Part shown: piece after piece, positions 1 to 10,409 of the stretch
How the letters are laid out: each line of letters starts with the position of its first letter
Numbering within the stretch: the first letter of the stretch is position 1
DNA from: Atriophallophorus winterbourni
Lineage: Eukaryota; Platyhelminthes; Trematoda; Plagiorchiida; Microphallidae
NCBI GenBank assembly: GCA_013407085.1
Contig: JACCGJ010000290.1
Coordinates: 30,023-94,022 of the forward strand
Reading direction: 5' to 3'
Length of the DNA: 64,000 nt
Notes under the pieces: generated by a model
Seen by the model: the letters and a program-made list of their open reading frames with translations, nothing else
What the model was told of the DNA's origin: nothing
Databases searched by the model: none
Translations under genes and position numbers: made by a program

Positions 1-723
1 TACGTGATCAGAAAGAACTTCCATGAAAGTAAGCTTGTTTTCAATACTCACGGGAATCACCATGGTCAGATACCAGAGCAAGTATACGCTACTGTAAAGT
101 TTCGAACCTCTGAAACATAAAGCGATAACGACTCATGGACACGTGAGCAAATGAAAAGTAGGCATAAGAAATTACCATGGTCTGCAGTGGAAAACTGAAG
201 GTGCTTGAGATCGTGAATAAGATATCATTCGTTCTGCTGAAAGACTAGAATGAACAAAATTCTGAAAATTAAGGTTGACTCTCACTCAGTGTTATAAGGC
301 ATCTGTGAAATGATAAAAAGCAATCACAGATGCGAGTATACTAAAAATTACCGAGGGATCAATACGGGTACCACCAGTTAAAGTACAAATCAGATGGTTT
401 GGTGTCGTTGAGCTAATCAAGTCAATAAACGCGTATATGCTGTAGTCAGCATAAACTCTTGATAAATAAATGCAGAATATGAAGTGATAAATAGGGTTCC
501 ATTGTGAAACCACTGTTTGGCATGATTCGCAAAACGCACAACAGCTTTTGAAAACAAAATCATGGTGATTTTGGATCAAGCGTCCGAACGCTTAGAAAGG
601 ACCATATTTTTTCCGCGGTATTCACTGACGGCTGATTGAGAATATTACATCAAATTAGACAGTACACTACGAAACACATGAAATAGAATTCAGATGAATG
701 TGTCCTAAATAAACCATTGGCAA
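1..723. repeat. Dispersed ~0.7-kb direct repeat, copy 1 (partner at 55934-56664)
   Basis: This stretch aligns almost base for base with 55934-56664 in the same orientation, with scattered substitutions and a small insertion in the partner near 56233. The match ends at the same point in both copies, after the sequence 'aaaccattggca'. It may continue to the left, since copy 1 starts at the window edge. A 95-codon ORF on the minus strand (579-292) is kept open in both copies but resembles no family I know. The difference pattern looks non-coding, so I treat it as part of the repeat rather than a gene. Confidence 0.85.
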
Positions 724-815
724 AATCCCTTTGACAAAGATATCTTAAGCCGTATGTGATGAAGGATCTCCGATATGAGAGTATCTATGCACACTCCACT
801 GTTGTGGACCGAGCA

Positions 816-1890
816 AGAGATGGCATAGTAATGAGGGTTTGTAAAAACTAGCTAATATTCTCAAGTCCATCATTTATTTGCTCAATCGAGCAGTCCAAAG
901 CTCTTAGAAATCGTCGGCTGACGCATCTTCTTTCGTCGGATCTCATTCATCTCGTTGTCTAGCCGATCACACGCTTGCATCAGTCTCGTCCAGGTTGTAG
1001 ACATCATCTACAGAGAACTGCCTGAGTAAGGGCCGGAGAACCTGCTACTGCCAATCAATAAGGAATTAGGAATCCACCGCTCTAGCTTCGCCCTGCATTG
1101 TCTTGAACGTGATGCCATTGCGCTTCTTGAAGCTGTCTAACCAACCGTCGCTCGCCATGAAGTCTGGGATGTGCATCAGCTCGGCCAGTTTTATCGCCTT
1201 CTCCTTGATCAGATCGCCGCTGACAGGCAGATTCAGTCCTCTTGCTTGCTTCAGCCACATCAGCACTCCCTCCTCAAACTTCGGGTCGTGAGGCTGCGTC
1301 AGCTTCATGCGCTTCGATGGAACTCCAGCTTTGATTGCAGCTTCAATTGCATCCTTCTTGCTGAGAATGCCCTTCACGGTGGTTCTCTTAACTTCGACGC
1401 CCCATTTCTTGCTAATCTCCCTCGCCAACTTGGACTGATTCGGCTCCTTCTTCGCAGCATCGATGATCTCGAACTTCTGCTTCAGCGGAAAGTCGGTTCG
1501 CTTGCGTTTTTAAGCTGACATTATGGGCTGAATAGTTTGAAAAATAACGATGTCACTGTTGTGGATGTCTGTTTGTGCACGCGCTTTCGTGGGTCTATCT
1601 ATCGATACTTAAAGCAAGAGTAGGAAAGAGGCTTGTCGTTGTGTGTGAGGTGATTGGCTTGTTGTAGCTGGCGTCAGGGAGAAACATCGCGTGTTTGACC
1701 CTGAAACCGGCTGACTATATGTGTAAAATGCTCAAAAATGCACTTTTATATAGTCACAAAATAGTGGCATAGTAACGAGAGTAGGAAGTGGCATAGTAAA
1801 TTTATTTTGTATTGAATTTTGTCGGGACGGAGCAAAAGTGGCATAGTAGCGAGAGTGGCATGGTAACGAGGTGGCATAGTACCGAGATTT
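816..1890 (-). mobile_element. pogo/Tigger-like DNA transposon fossil
   Basis: A CENP-B/Tigger-type transposase remnant on the minus strand is bracketed by copies of a 16-bp motif, gtggcatagtaacgag. Five copies sit on the right (about 1764, 1789, 1839, 1855, 1871) and one on the left (820-835). Such motifs beside a pogo-type transposase are probably subterminal transposase-binding sites. Clean terminal inverted repeats with a TA duplication could not be fixed by eye, so the ends are approximate. The element is inactive because its coding region is interrupted and internally deleted. Confidence 0.7.
872..1521 (-). pseudogene. Tigger/CENP-B-like transposase remnant (DNA-binding domains, DDE core lost)
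   Basis: Reading from ATG 1521-1519, an in-frame TAA follows at codon 4. After it comes a psq/CENP-B-N-type helix-turn-helix (KRKRTDFPLKQKFEI, then LAREISKKWGV) and a second CENP-B-type HTH (FEEGVLMWLKQARG ... GWLDSFKKRNGI). After further stops the frame continues with DDVYNLDET, the motif holding the first catalytic Asp of the DDE domain in this family. The sequence then jumps in another frame to a tail (RRKKMRQPTISKSF) that looks like the family's C-terminus. Most of the catalytic core has been deleted. In living relatives these HTH domains bind the transposon ends in the nucleus. Here the gene is dead, and the only open part is 1428-1066. Confidence 0.8.
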
Positions 1891-1905
1891 GAGTGTATAT
1901 ATGGT

Positions 1906-2852
1906 GACGTTTTAGCAAGTTACCCACTTTGACTTCATGCTTCATCCTTGAAGTAACCACACCGTTAACGTGCTGGGTGTAATATGTCCGTGTTTTGTTA
2001 ACTGGATTCCCGTAAGCGTTTTGTTTTCGTTAAAATCGAGCATGATCACAACTTCTTTTATCGTTCCGATCTATATCGATTGCGATTATTTCCGAATGAC
2101 GTAACGCAGTCTTTATATCTCGATGGATAAACTACTTTGTACATTCTATTCTCACGTTACTTTCGGTAATGGGTGCCATCGAATAATTCTCTTTTATTTT
2201 TGTCTCAAACAGCTGCTACCCGACTCGCAGCATTGCTTTACGTCATTTGTTCATATGGTAACGTTGTCAATATTGACAGAGTCTTTTGTTTATCTGTGTA
2301 ACGACCAAAGCTCAGTGTTCTATGCAAATAGTCATTTAGCGTATACCGAACGGCACGCGTATGTCCTGATTGTACCGTGTTTTGGTCGAAGCTCCAACAA
2401 TGCTACTTCGATGTTTTATTACTTATTTTGAGCTGGGTGAATCACGTAAAATTGATATGGCATGGTAGTCGTGCAGGACTGTCGACTAATAAATTTCATC
2501 CGCCACCTGATTCGAGCTCCTACTCTTGCACTGAGACACGACCCAAAAGCGACGCGATGGTTCATGTCTTCCAGTGACCATTTAAGCTTGATGATGATGA
2601 TGATGATGTCATTTAGGGAACTACTTTCTTTTTGGTCAGACAATACAGTTTGTGCTAAAAATACATTACGTGGATTTTCAACGTTTGAGCTTGGGTTAGT
2701 TTGGTACGGCCCACCTGTTCAATCACATTTGCCCACACACATGCAGATGACATTAGACCCATGGGATTGAAGCATATTCCATCAGGATCTGCATCCGAAT
2801 GCCTAGAAACAGCCGAAGAATAATGAACATTGTTTGACCTTGAAAGTCACCG
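1906..2852. other. Unassigned intergenic stretch with a TGATGATG microsatellite
   Basis: I see no convincing gene here. A 102-codon open frame at 2123-2431 has no family resemblance. A (GATGAT)n run at about 2590-2609 resembles the tail of the 15-19 kb LINE family and may mark a lost 3' end. Sequence at 2683-2770 resembles the foldback family seen at 21690 and 31019. Confidence 0.5.
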
Positions 2853-2974
2853 TGTTGGATAAGGTTGGCACGACCGATGAATCACGTGTCCACATACATT
2901 CGGATGGAGTTTGAACAATGGTCTTGAAACAAAAACACGTATTTGCATACACTTCCAAACAACCTTATCCAACA
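2853..2974. mobile_element. 122-bp MITE with 15-bp perfect terminal inverted repeats
   Basis: The segment begins tgttggataaggttg and ends with its exact reverse complement, caaccttatccaaca. The interior is unique sequence without coding potential. The same terminal sequence occurs at 21700 (ttggataaggctggtacgacc) and in degenerate form at 31019-31185, so it is a repeat family. No clear target duplication is visible at the flanks. Confidence 0.7.
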
Positions 2975-3005
2975 GGGACTTACAGCCTTAAAGCTTGATG
3001 AGGTA

Positions 3006-3237
3006 AGAAAGCACAAGCCTGATCCAGGCAAAGTGCCGCACAGTCAGAGACTGAACGTGGGCGAAGATACTGTCAGGTTGCCCAGGCCTAGACAGATATG
3101 AGGAAGAAAAGAGAACAGCAAATGGTAGCCAGACTCCAGCCTGTTTCAGCATGCAGCTCACTACCTCTAGCCAATCAATTTAGCACGATGTTAGCCGCAC
3201 AGCACAAAGTACTGCACGATTGCACATCCGTGCGACA
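3006..3237 (-). repeat. SINE-like family A, near full-length copy
   Basis: Family A is a ~235-bp dispersed element. In its own orientation it starts around gcacggatgtgcaatcgtgc, contains tgctgaaacacgctggag and tctgtctaggcctgggcaacc, and ends gatcaggcttgtgctttca followed by a variable CATA/CATT-rich tail. Other copies: 47928-48156 (-), 48450-48612 (+), 50976-51052 (+), 52453-52600 (+), 52945-53052 (+), 53190-53285 (-), 54768-54972 (+), 55008-55170 (-), 56715-56822 (+), 57048-57282 (+) and the split copy at 58066-59450 (-). Several copies lack the head, which suggests RNA-mediated spread with 5' truncation. Confidence 0.8.
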
Positions 3238-3424
3238 AAGCTTGTTTACTATCTCGCCGCTATTTAAGTGCATGGGGATACTGATCATACTGCCTCTGCC
3301 TAATGAGTGCAAACTGAACGAAACCGGTCGTGGTTTATGTGTCATAGACACGCGCGCCAATATGGATTCTCGTTTAGATTGGTTTTCGTTGTTCGTATCC
3401 TTAATCTTAGCTACGTACTACACT

Positions 3425-4632
3425 TTGCTTAGGCATAAAAAGCGGCAGTTTTCAACTTGGCGTCCGCCTAACGATGATCAGCCATGGGCACAAATTGACC
3501 ATCTCGCCATAAGCGCTAGATGGAGAGGCTGCATTAAAGTCTGTCGCTCGTTTTGGAACACCAGTGTAGATTCTGGTCACGCACTTCTTCGTTCGAGATT
3601 TGCATTAAAATTCTCTGGTCCATAGACAGTCATCTCCAAGCGCATAGCTTTCGATAAGCTTTCGGATCCTACCATTCAGAACGCATATCGCGGCGGTTTT
3701 GTAGATAATATTCTCACTGTGGTGTCCGAAAATATCACACACAGCAGCAACGAATGTTATCGTAACGCACGATGCCGTGGAGTCGGTATGTGGCAGTCTC
3801 GCCTATAGCAGAAGGTCCCATTGGATTTCACTGGCTACCCTTCTATTACTAGATGAAAGGCGAAGGATTTCTTCTGGTTCGCAATACAATGCAGAACGAA
3901 GACGCGTCAGATCTAATCCAAAGCGTAGCATTCGATCATATTGAGAAGCGTGGTCGCTGCAAAAACTTCGGGAAAAGAGGGTAACCAGCAATTCGCTTAA
4001 CATCCGAAAAGTGTTTCAGCTAATTCGATCTACAGGTTCTAAAACCATTGAAGTTAGCGAGACAATCACGGAGAACGACGGTGCCTTAATCACTAACAAA
4101 GGGGGCCGATTGTCTCGTTGGGCGGAGCATTTTCATGAACAATTTAGCTGGCCAGCAGCGGATGGTTCATTGTCTGGGTGTGAACCCTGGTCAGTTGATT
4201 TGACGCCATTGAGCGAAGCAAAAATCAAGTTCGGTAATGAGTCAATAAAAAGATTCAAAGCAGCTGGTCCTAGTGGACTGGCCCCGGTTATGTTTAAGGA
4301 GGGTTACAATATTCTAGTAAGCACTACAGATAACCTTTTCACGCCAGTTATGGGACACAGAAACTATTCCCATGTGTTTGGGAGAATCTATAATCATAAC
4401 TATTTTCAAAAAAGTGCGCGTGTTTCATGCTCTATCAACATGGGAATAAGCCTTACTTCCGTCATTACCCGTCTTCTTGCGTCAGTATGTCTTCGGCGCC
4501 TTACACAATCGTGATCAGCAAGCAGGATTTCGTCCCGGTAGATGCTGTGTCGATCACATATTGACTCTTCGACAAGCCCTAGAACATCCCTACGCCAACT
4601 ATAGCGATCTTTCTTGATTTTAAAGGTGTTTT
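3425..4632 (+). pseudogene. Degraded RTE-like LINE fragment (endonuclease end and RT start)
   Basis: This is a decayed relative of the LINE at 15-19 kb. Residues such as WAQIDHLAISARW and the FWNTSVDSGH block match the C-terminal part of the APE-type endonuclease (QIDHIAISARW and SDHDLV in the better copy). From 4011 the frame reads FQLIRSTGS, RLSRWAEHFHEQFSW and RFKAAGPSG, which is the region before the RT fingers. It then reads QQAGFRPGRCCVDHI and, after a frameshift, IFLDFKG (RT motif A), where homology stops. Several stops and frameshifts are present and the part between about 3625 and 4010 is scrambled. Confidence 0.8.
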
Positions 4633-6024
4633 TGTCTATTTTTTCTCATTTAATGATTTTTCCAGATCTCGTTCAATTTTCCATTTTCGTCTCATGCTGT
4701 TATATAAAAAATATTTTTGTCTCTCTCGCTTGAGGACACTTCTTTTTTGAAAGCGCTGCCTCCTTAACTTATGCATTCTTAATTGAATTTTTTGTTAACC
4801 CGTGATCTCTAAGGTAACTGCCCGCATTCTATCAGTCTTATCTCGACGTTACCGATTCCGTTGCGCTTCTGTCTATCGTGTTGTGATTGTTCACGCTGGG
4901 TCAGGTCGCCAATCCTTCTTCTTCGCTGATGTTTGACTTACGTAGGATGTGTGATTTATCGCAAGCTTAACCGTTGATTAGTCATTTCGTCACACTGTTG
5001 TACATCCGTTACGCGATACAAGTGTTTAATCTGGGCAATGTGGGAGCTGTAAACCTATCCGAACATGCTTTAGTCTCGGGTCGTGCATTTGCCTCTCAAT
5101 CTCTCGACTTATCTGTTTTAGGCCTAATGACTGTGTGTGTGTGGTTTTCAGACATCAAGTACACTTTTGTGGTTGCTCAAGATTTGATAACACCGCCCAC
5201 TTTTTGGAATTGAACAAGACAACTTGTCGCTCAGGAAAATGATGTTCCGTTGTTGGTGTCCTTCGAGCTCGTCCACCAACTAGATGGCATCGTCAGCATG
5301 GACCTTTTGGAAGCTTTCACCACGTGTACATTTCATGATGCTTATGCTTTCCTTAAAGTGTTCCTGTTCTAATGGTTTCGAAAAGTTCGATCTCCTCCAC
5401 AGTTGCCCCTTGTGGAAAGTGCGCTGTGCCCTGATTCTGTAAAAGGTACCACCGACGTTAGTCGAGAAATTCGTTGCGATAGCTTAGCCGGTGTAGTCAT
5501 TCCATCCACACACTACCTTGTGTTGTGAAGCGCTTACCCGAAATTCTCTCAGTGGTTTGATAAAGAAAAACCACATTGCTTACGAATAAAGGCGTGGGAG
5601 TTAATGATAGAAACTGGTATACTGAACCACTTTATGGTTGAGGAACGACTCAGTGGATGGCATACTTGGGTTTGGTATGAATAACGGCTACTGGTTTTCC
5701 CTGGAGGCTCATAGTGGGTAACTGGAGTAAATTGCATTTTTTCGTTGTTGTGCACCTCGATCAAGTGTGTTCATGCCTAATCTACTACAGGGTCCTAAGC
5801 TTTTTAGGCCCCACCCTTTTAGATCGTCTCATGGTTGTTTGAGTTGAGTTGACTCTTCGGTACTTGTTACTAGTATCATGCTATCCGTGATAATAGGGAC
5901 ATTTTCTCTGATGTTTGAAAGGCAGGCATGTCATCCTTATATCAGTCTTTACAGACGATGTGCCAACAAGTATACCATGAAGAGGGTACATGATGAAGTT
6001 GAAGTAGGTTCCATGGTTCTTGTT
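4633..6024. other. Intergenic stretch, nothing recognised
   Basis: AT-rich sequence with only short, unrelated open frames. I found no exon, RNA gene or known repeat here by eye. Confidence 0.4.
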
Positions 6025-6184
6025 GAAGGCGACATACTACCCGGTTGCCAAGGCCGAAGTAGGGGGTTAGCTTAGGGTACCCCACCCGGAGCCTTTGACT
6101 CAAAAGTCTTCCCGAAAGGCAGCGGTTTTTTTCTCTTCGCGAGAGCCGGTGACCATTTTGAGGGTTCTAACGCCTCTCTCGAAG
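6025..6184 (+). repeat. Low-copy repeat C (partner at 50105-50290)
   Basis: The phrase tactacccggttgcc, followed by cgaagtagggg, a cccacccggagccttt block and gccggtgacc, also occurs at 50105-50290 in the same order and orientation with moderate divergence. It is non-coding. It directly abuts a family B fragment here. Confidence 0.6.
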
Positions 6185-7012
6185 TGCCTCGGCGATTGTT
6201 CGAGTACGCCTCTCTAGCCTTTGCACGACCAGGTGCAACCTGCAAGGCAGCAAGGATTTTTCCCCAGGGTTCACTCCCGAAGCCTTTCCCGCAATCGGGT
6301 ATGCCGCAAGAAGAAGAAGAAGGCTTTATTCGTTAATAGAAATTTTCAGCGAATCAAATGAATTTAACCACACAAGTTTTTAATGCGAATAATGAATATG
6401 ACAGAAGAGTTGAAGTTTAATTGGAAAATTTGAGATTGTCAGTTACATTCAATTCCAAAAAAGTTCGATTTCGTCTACACCGGTATTAAGCGTTGTGATG
6501 GAAGTTGACGAATTGTAAAAATCCACATGCACAAGTTTTCTTTTCCATTTTTCTGACCGGCGCAGCAAATCCCTCATTTTTAAAAAAATTGCACAGCATT
6601 TAAAGCGTGCGGGGCATCTAACGTCCTTCGATTACATAGAAATATGTTAAAAGGTTTATAAAAACAAAAGGGTTCCATGTGGATTTAAAAAAATAAAAAT
6701 GCGTAGAAAAAGTTATTTGAGCACGGCCGATTCAAAGGCCCCGCTCAAATATATATGAGGTTTGGAATCAAGGTTTTCCTTCCCTTAGATGGACTGCCCT
6801 CCCAGGCTGACGAGATCCATCTGCCCGGAGCAAACTGGTTTTGAGGCGCCAGTCATCCGCCTCCGCCCCTTCTCCTGTCAGTAGAAGCAGTTCTGCGACG
6901 TGCTGGGCTTTGGTTGTCAGAGGCTGTTTGAGACGCACGCCATATGGGAGCATTTTATAGACAGTAAGAGCTCATCCCCACTGCCACCCCTGGCTGTGAC
7001 AACCTTGGAACC
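6185..7012 (-). repeat. Family B repeat, minus-strand copy split by a ~440-bp insertion
   Basis: Positions 7012-6757 match the first half of family B (ggttccaaaggttgtca start, read on the minus strand) and 6313-6185 match its second half (acccgattgcgggaaagg onward). The intervening 6314-6756 is AT-rich, begins with an AAG run (aagaagaagaagg) and is not part of family B. It is therefore a later insertion of unknown type. No protein signal is seen in it. Confidence 0.75.
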
Positions 7013-7311
7013 TTATATCACCACTGGTCGTCTGGATGAGGATACACATTTCTGGGTTGTATCTGCTCTTGTTGTACAATGTTGGGCTTACTCACAATGA
7101 TGTTGTGTATAATCAGAGCTCCCTATCGATAAAGCACCTTATACATTTATACTGGGCGCCGTATGCTCACACATGACTTTTGCAGTGTTACCATAGTACG
7201 GCTTGTAGTGTGTGCGTGACAATTTTCACTTATTTTAACATCACATCGTATGCCATCACGCTTTTCTCAATCACAAAGCCTGTAAACTAATTTACACCGT
7301 GTGCACTGTAG

Positions 7312-7633
7312 GTTGATCGCATTCGGCAATCCATAATATCCATTCCTCGCCCAAACGGTCTGTTCTACAACTATGTGGATCCAGATCAGGCCAAATGGTG
7401 TGGAAATGTGGCCAGCCTGGGAGCGCTCGGTGATTCGTTCTATGAGTACCTGCTCAAGGAATGGATTCGGACCGACCACGCAGACACGGAAGCATGGGCG
7501 TTGTACAACAGTTCCATGGAGGCCTTTCTCAAAAATGGTCTATTCAGGCGGAGCTACGCTGGTAATTTGTACGTGGGCACTTACAATCAGGGCACTGTGT
7601 CCAATTCCATGGAACATTTGGCTTGCTTTGTCG
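7312..7633 (+). CDS. MAN1A: Golgi class I alpha-1,2-mannosidase (GH47), third-last coding exon
   Basis: This exon encodes 107 codons plus one base of the catalytic (alpha/alpha)7-barrel domain. The enzyme trims alpha-1,2-linked mannose from Man8-9GlcNAc2 N-glycans in the Golgi and needs Ca2+. The acceptor is ...gtgcactgtag|gtt and the donor ...tttgtcg|gtgagt, so it starts in phase 0 and ends in phase 1. Diagnostic residues are PRPNGLFYNYVDP, the near-invariant LGDSFYEYLLKEW block that holds acidic active-site residues, and MEHLACFVG before the splice. GDSFYEYLLK rather than ADSYYEYLLK favours a Golgi IA/IB/IC-type enzyme over ER mannosidase I. Exons for the transmembrane anchor and the first half of the domain are not visible in the window and should lie upstream. 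I see no frameshift or stop. Confidence 0.93.
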
Positions 7634-8041
7634 GTGAGTTGATGTGCTCGTTGTTTCGTCATGCTTTAAGTGGCATTCGACACTCGTTTATTGATTACAA
7701 TCGTATATGTTGCGCACATCTCTATCGTTCATACTGCATTACCAGTTTCAGGCGAGTAGCCCTCGTTACCTAGAGACAGCAAGATTAGTTCCGGTGTCCA
7801 ATGGAATTTCTTCCGTTGTCCTTCTACCTCATCAAGTGCGGTTCTGAAGATTAAAACTGCGTTTCTCACAATCCGAGTAAAATTTCCTTTAATAACGCAG
7901 CTTGTTTTGCATTTGACGTCGTGTGAACCATTTTGAAAACGTGATCAAACGGGTGTTTGTTACAATTATCTAGCAGTCTCTGTTCGTGATCCTCCGATCT
8001 CTATTGCATGTTGATCGAATTCTCTGGTTGTTTCGCTTCAG

Positions 8042-8313
8042 GCGGAATGCTCGCGCTTGGTTCACAAGACCCAAAGGATGTCTGGTTCCAACGGGCGGTT
8101 GAGATCACGCACACTTGCAATCTGAGCTACGAGAATAGTCCGAACAAATTGGGACCCGAGGTGTTCGACTTTACGAACAAAATCGAGGCGGTCTCTATCA
8201 AGAAGAACAGTCGCGCGTATTTGCAACGTCCGGAGACGGTGGAGAGTTACTTCTACCTTTGGCGCTTTACTAAAAATGAGGATTACCGGATAGCCGCTTT
8301 GAAGGTGGTTGAG
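8042..8313 (+). CDS. MAN1A: Golgi class I alpha-1,2-mannosidase (GH47), second-last coding exon
   Basis: The acceptor is ...tttcgcttcag|gcgg and the donor gttgag|gtatgt. The first two bases complete the glycine split by the previous 408-bp intron, giving CFVGGMLALG, a hallmark of the family. The exon then encodes LGPEVFDFTNKIEAV, with the substrate-contacting segment, and RPETVESYFYLWRFT, matching the RPE(V/T)xEtyxYmWR block with catalytic and sugar-binding residues. It ends in phase 0 after ALKVVE. Length and spacing match vertebrate MAN1A1/MAN1A2, with no indels that break the domain. Because key residues and frame are intact, I take the gene as functional rather than a pseudogene. Confidence 0.93.
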
Positions 8314-8869
8314 GTATGTTTTGGGGTAAAAAGTGTCCCTTTTTGTGATTGATGAGTATTGCGCTCTCTCCTCTTTGGGATCACTGACGGCAATTGGACA
8401 CTCGATCAGTTTCCATTGTGCAACACATTGCAGTTCTATTTGTGAGCAACAGTTTCCTACAACACTTACAATTCGATGTATTGCTGAACCCCGTTTACCG
8501 ACAATATTCTTTAGGCATACCATCGTAACGAACTCGGTCGAACCTGACTCAGTTGTACGTTTTTCAATAAAATGACTGCTTGGACTTTTATTACATCTCG
8601 TGTCTGGTTGTTCGAACAGAAGTTCCTTCTGTTAAATTGTCACACTATCGCATGCAGTAAAATTACAAAAAACAAGGTGCTTTACATTTTCCGCTTGCTG
8701 GTTCTGTTTCTCTACACGTTTGCTTATCTGGTTTTCCTGCTTCTTTGTCTGGTTCCATGATGATGATGATGATGATGCCAAAGCGATTACAACTGACTTG
8801 TAGGTAACAGTTTGCTGTGTAAACTGGCACAGTGTGCTATCGAAACTGCTGACGATTTGCCGTAGCTAT

Positions 8870-8990
8870 CAAGTCCCGCCCTTCCCAATCTTTTAGGGTT
8901 TTCATTTTTTTCATGGTCGTATGGTGGTCAAGCATCCGGAACAGGCTACCGGTGTTGTGCTCTCCCTGAGGATGACGATTTGCCGCCCGT
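8870..8990 (+). repeat. LINE 3'-UTR fragment (family of the 15-19 kb element)
   Basis: The stretch tcaagtcccgcccttccc, then cttttagggttttcat, catggtcgtatgg and ctaccggtgttgt follows the same order as the 3' end of the LINE at 18960-19133, ending in gaggatgacgatttg. It is a 5'-truncated copy limited to the 3' UTR. Confidence 0.75.
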
Positions 8991-9132
8991 TTTGATCAGA
9001 CCACATAACTCAGTCTAAAGCAATTTCTCCTTTGCAAACTTCCGTCAAACAGTTAATCCGGTTTGTTCTATTCGTTAAGTGGGTGCCCTGCCAACACCTC
9101 GTTTGACTTTTGTTGTGGTAACACTTCAGTTT

Positions 9133-9683
9133 GGTTCCAAAGGTTGTCATAGCCGGGGTGGCAGTGGGGATAAGCTCCCAATGTTTATAAAATGCTCTCA
9201 TATGGCACGCGTCTCAAATAGCCTCTGACAACCAAGTCCAGCTTCTGGCCTGTACGAGCCCGGCGGAACTGCTTCTACCAACAGGAGAAAGGGCTTTGGC
9301 GAGTGACTAACGCCTAAAAACTAGTTTGCTTCAGGTAGATTGAGCTCGTTAGCCAGGGAGGGCATTTCATATAAGGGAAGGAAAACCCTGATTTTAAAAC
9401 TCCGCTGCCTTGCTGGATACCCGATCGAGGGAAAGGCTTCAGGAGCAATCCCTGAGTAAAAACCTGGAACAGAGTCTGGTAGACGGTTAGTTGGTGCACA
9501 CCACTTGTTTCTGGCAACTTCCTGCTGCCTTGCACTTGGTTGTGCAAGGGCTAGAGAAGCTGACTCGAACAAACGCCGAGTGATGCTGGGGACGACGCTT
9601 TCTACCCAAATTCCCAATAATCTTCATTGAAGCTGACTCATCCTCCAGGAGGAGATAGTCGCACAAAATTAAAGTAAGTAAGT
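9133..9683 (+). mobile_element. SINE-like family B, full copy B1 with 13-bp target-site duplication
   Basis: The 551-bp element starts ggttccaaaggttgtca and ends with an A-rich tail, aaaattaaagtaagtaagt. It is flanked by the perfect 13-bp direct repeat aacacttcagttt at 9120-9132 and 9684-9696, which proves retrotransposition-like insertion (here into gypsy-related sequence). Other copies are 11091-11776, 48957-49497, 51065-51262 (3' part), 54016-54578, and 6185-7012 (minus, split). No conserved ORF or RNA polymerase III promoter box was identified, so 'SINE' is used for its size and behaviour only. Confidence 0.85.
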
Positions 9684-9689
9684 AACACT

Positions 9690-10405
9690 TCAGTTTTGGA
9701 TCCACTTGCGTGTGGATTACTGGAATACGTCTTTGGTCGGTCCACCTTGCCGGTCTGCATTCCGTTGGCTTTCCTTGTTCTGGGGTTCTGAAGTGGACTT
9801 CACTCAATAGGATATCCAATGGACTTTTCTGCGTACTCGGAAATATCCATTCTACACCCGTCATCAGTCTGTTTGCATGCCGTACCCATTTTTGTTCTTA
9901 TCTCGTAGTAAACGTGCCCCATGATCTTGCTAACGATTACTTGGGTTTATCTGATCTTATCCTTGAAAAGGACGTTCTGCCTGATAATGAATTTCCTGGG
10001 TTCTGCACCGTGATGTCTATTGTATTGGGCTTCCATTGGGAGATTTTTATCGCCATTCTCCACCCTGTTTTGGTCGCATGAGATTGGAGATTGTTCTGTG
10101 CGTTTGCCTTAACATGAATTCCGTGGTGATATGGCTCCAGGTACGTTGTGGTTGGGTGTGATCCAGTAGACAATCAATGAATTCTACAGAACGTCTTTCG
10201 TATTACCTTTCACCGTTGCTTTGAGTATGCTCGCTTGAAAGTGTCCACGAACTTCTTCACCTGTCGGTTTGATTGTGGATGGTATGAAGGTGTGTGGATG
10301 TACTTTATTCCATGTTGTCGGCAAAATGACTCGAACTTGGTGTGACGAGAATCGGCTTTTATTTTCGGTCACCAATGTCTTTGGATAACCAAATGGGGCG
10401 AACAA
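9690..10405 (-). pseudogene. gypsy integrase remnant
   Basis: The minus strand encodes the second half of a retroviral-type integrase core: FGYPKTLVTENKSRFSS (the D of the usual DNG/DNA motif replaced by E here), then TFIPSTIKPTGEEVRGHF matching the YHPQSNGQAER region with a changed catalytic Glu context. It continues past an in-frame stop with EAQYNRHHGAEPRKF and a C-terminal GPY/F-like region including GHVYYEIRTK. Stops and frameshifts show it is dead. Integrase would have joined the element's DNA to the host genome. Confidence 0.8.
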
Positions 10406-10409
10406 TTCT

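Noticed and set aside
292..579. 95-codon conserved ORF as a protein-coding exon
   Set aside because: It is shared with the repeat copy at 56225-56521, but the substitutions do not favour synonymous sites and no domain is visible. It is kept only as a repeat feature.
2123..2431. 102-codon ORF as a small gene
   Set aside because: No domain, no splice or promoter context, and composition like the surrounding AT-rich DNA.
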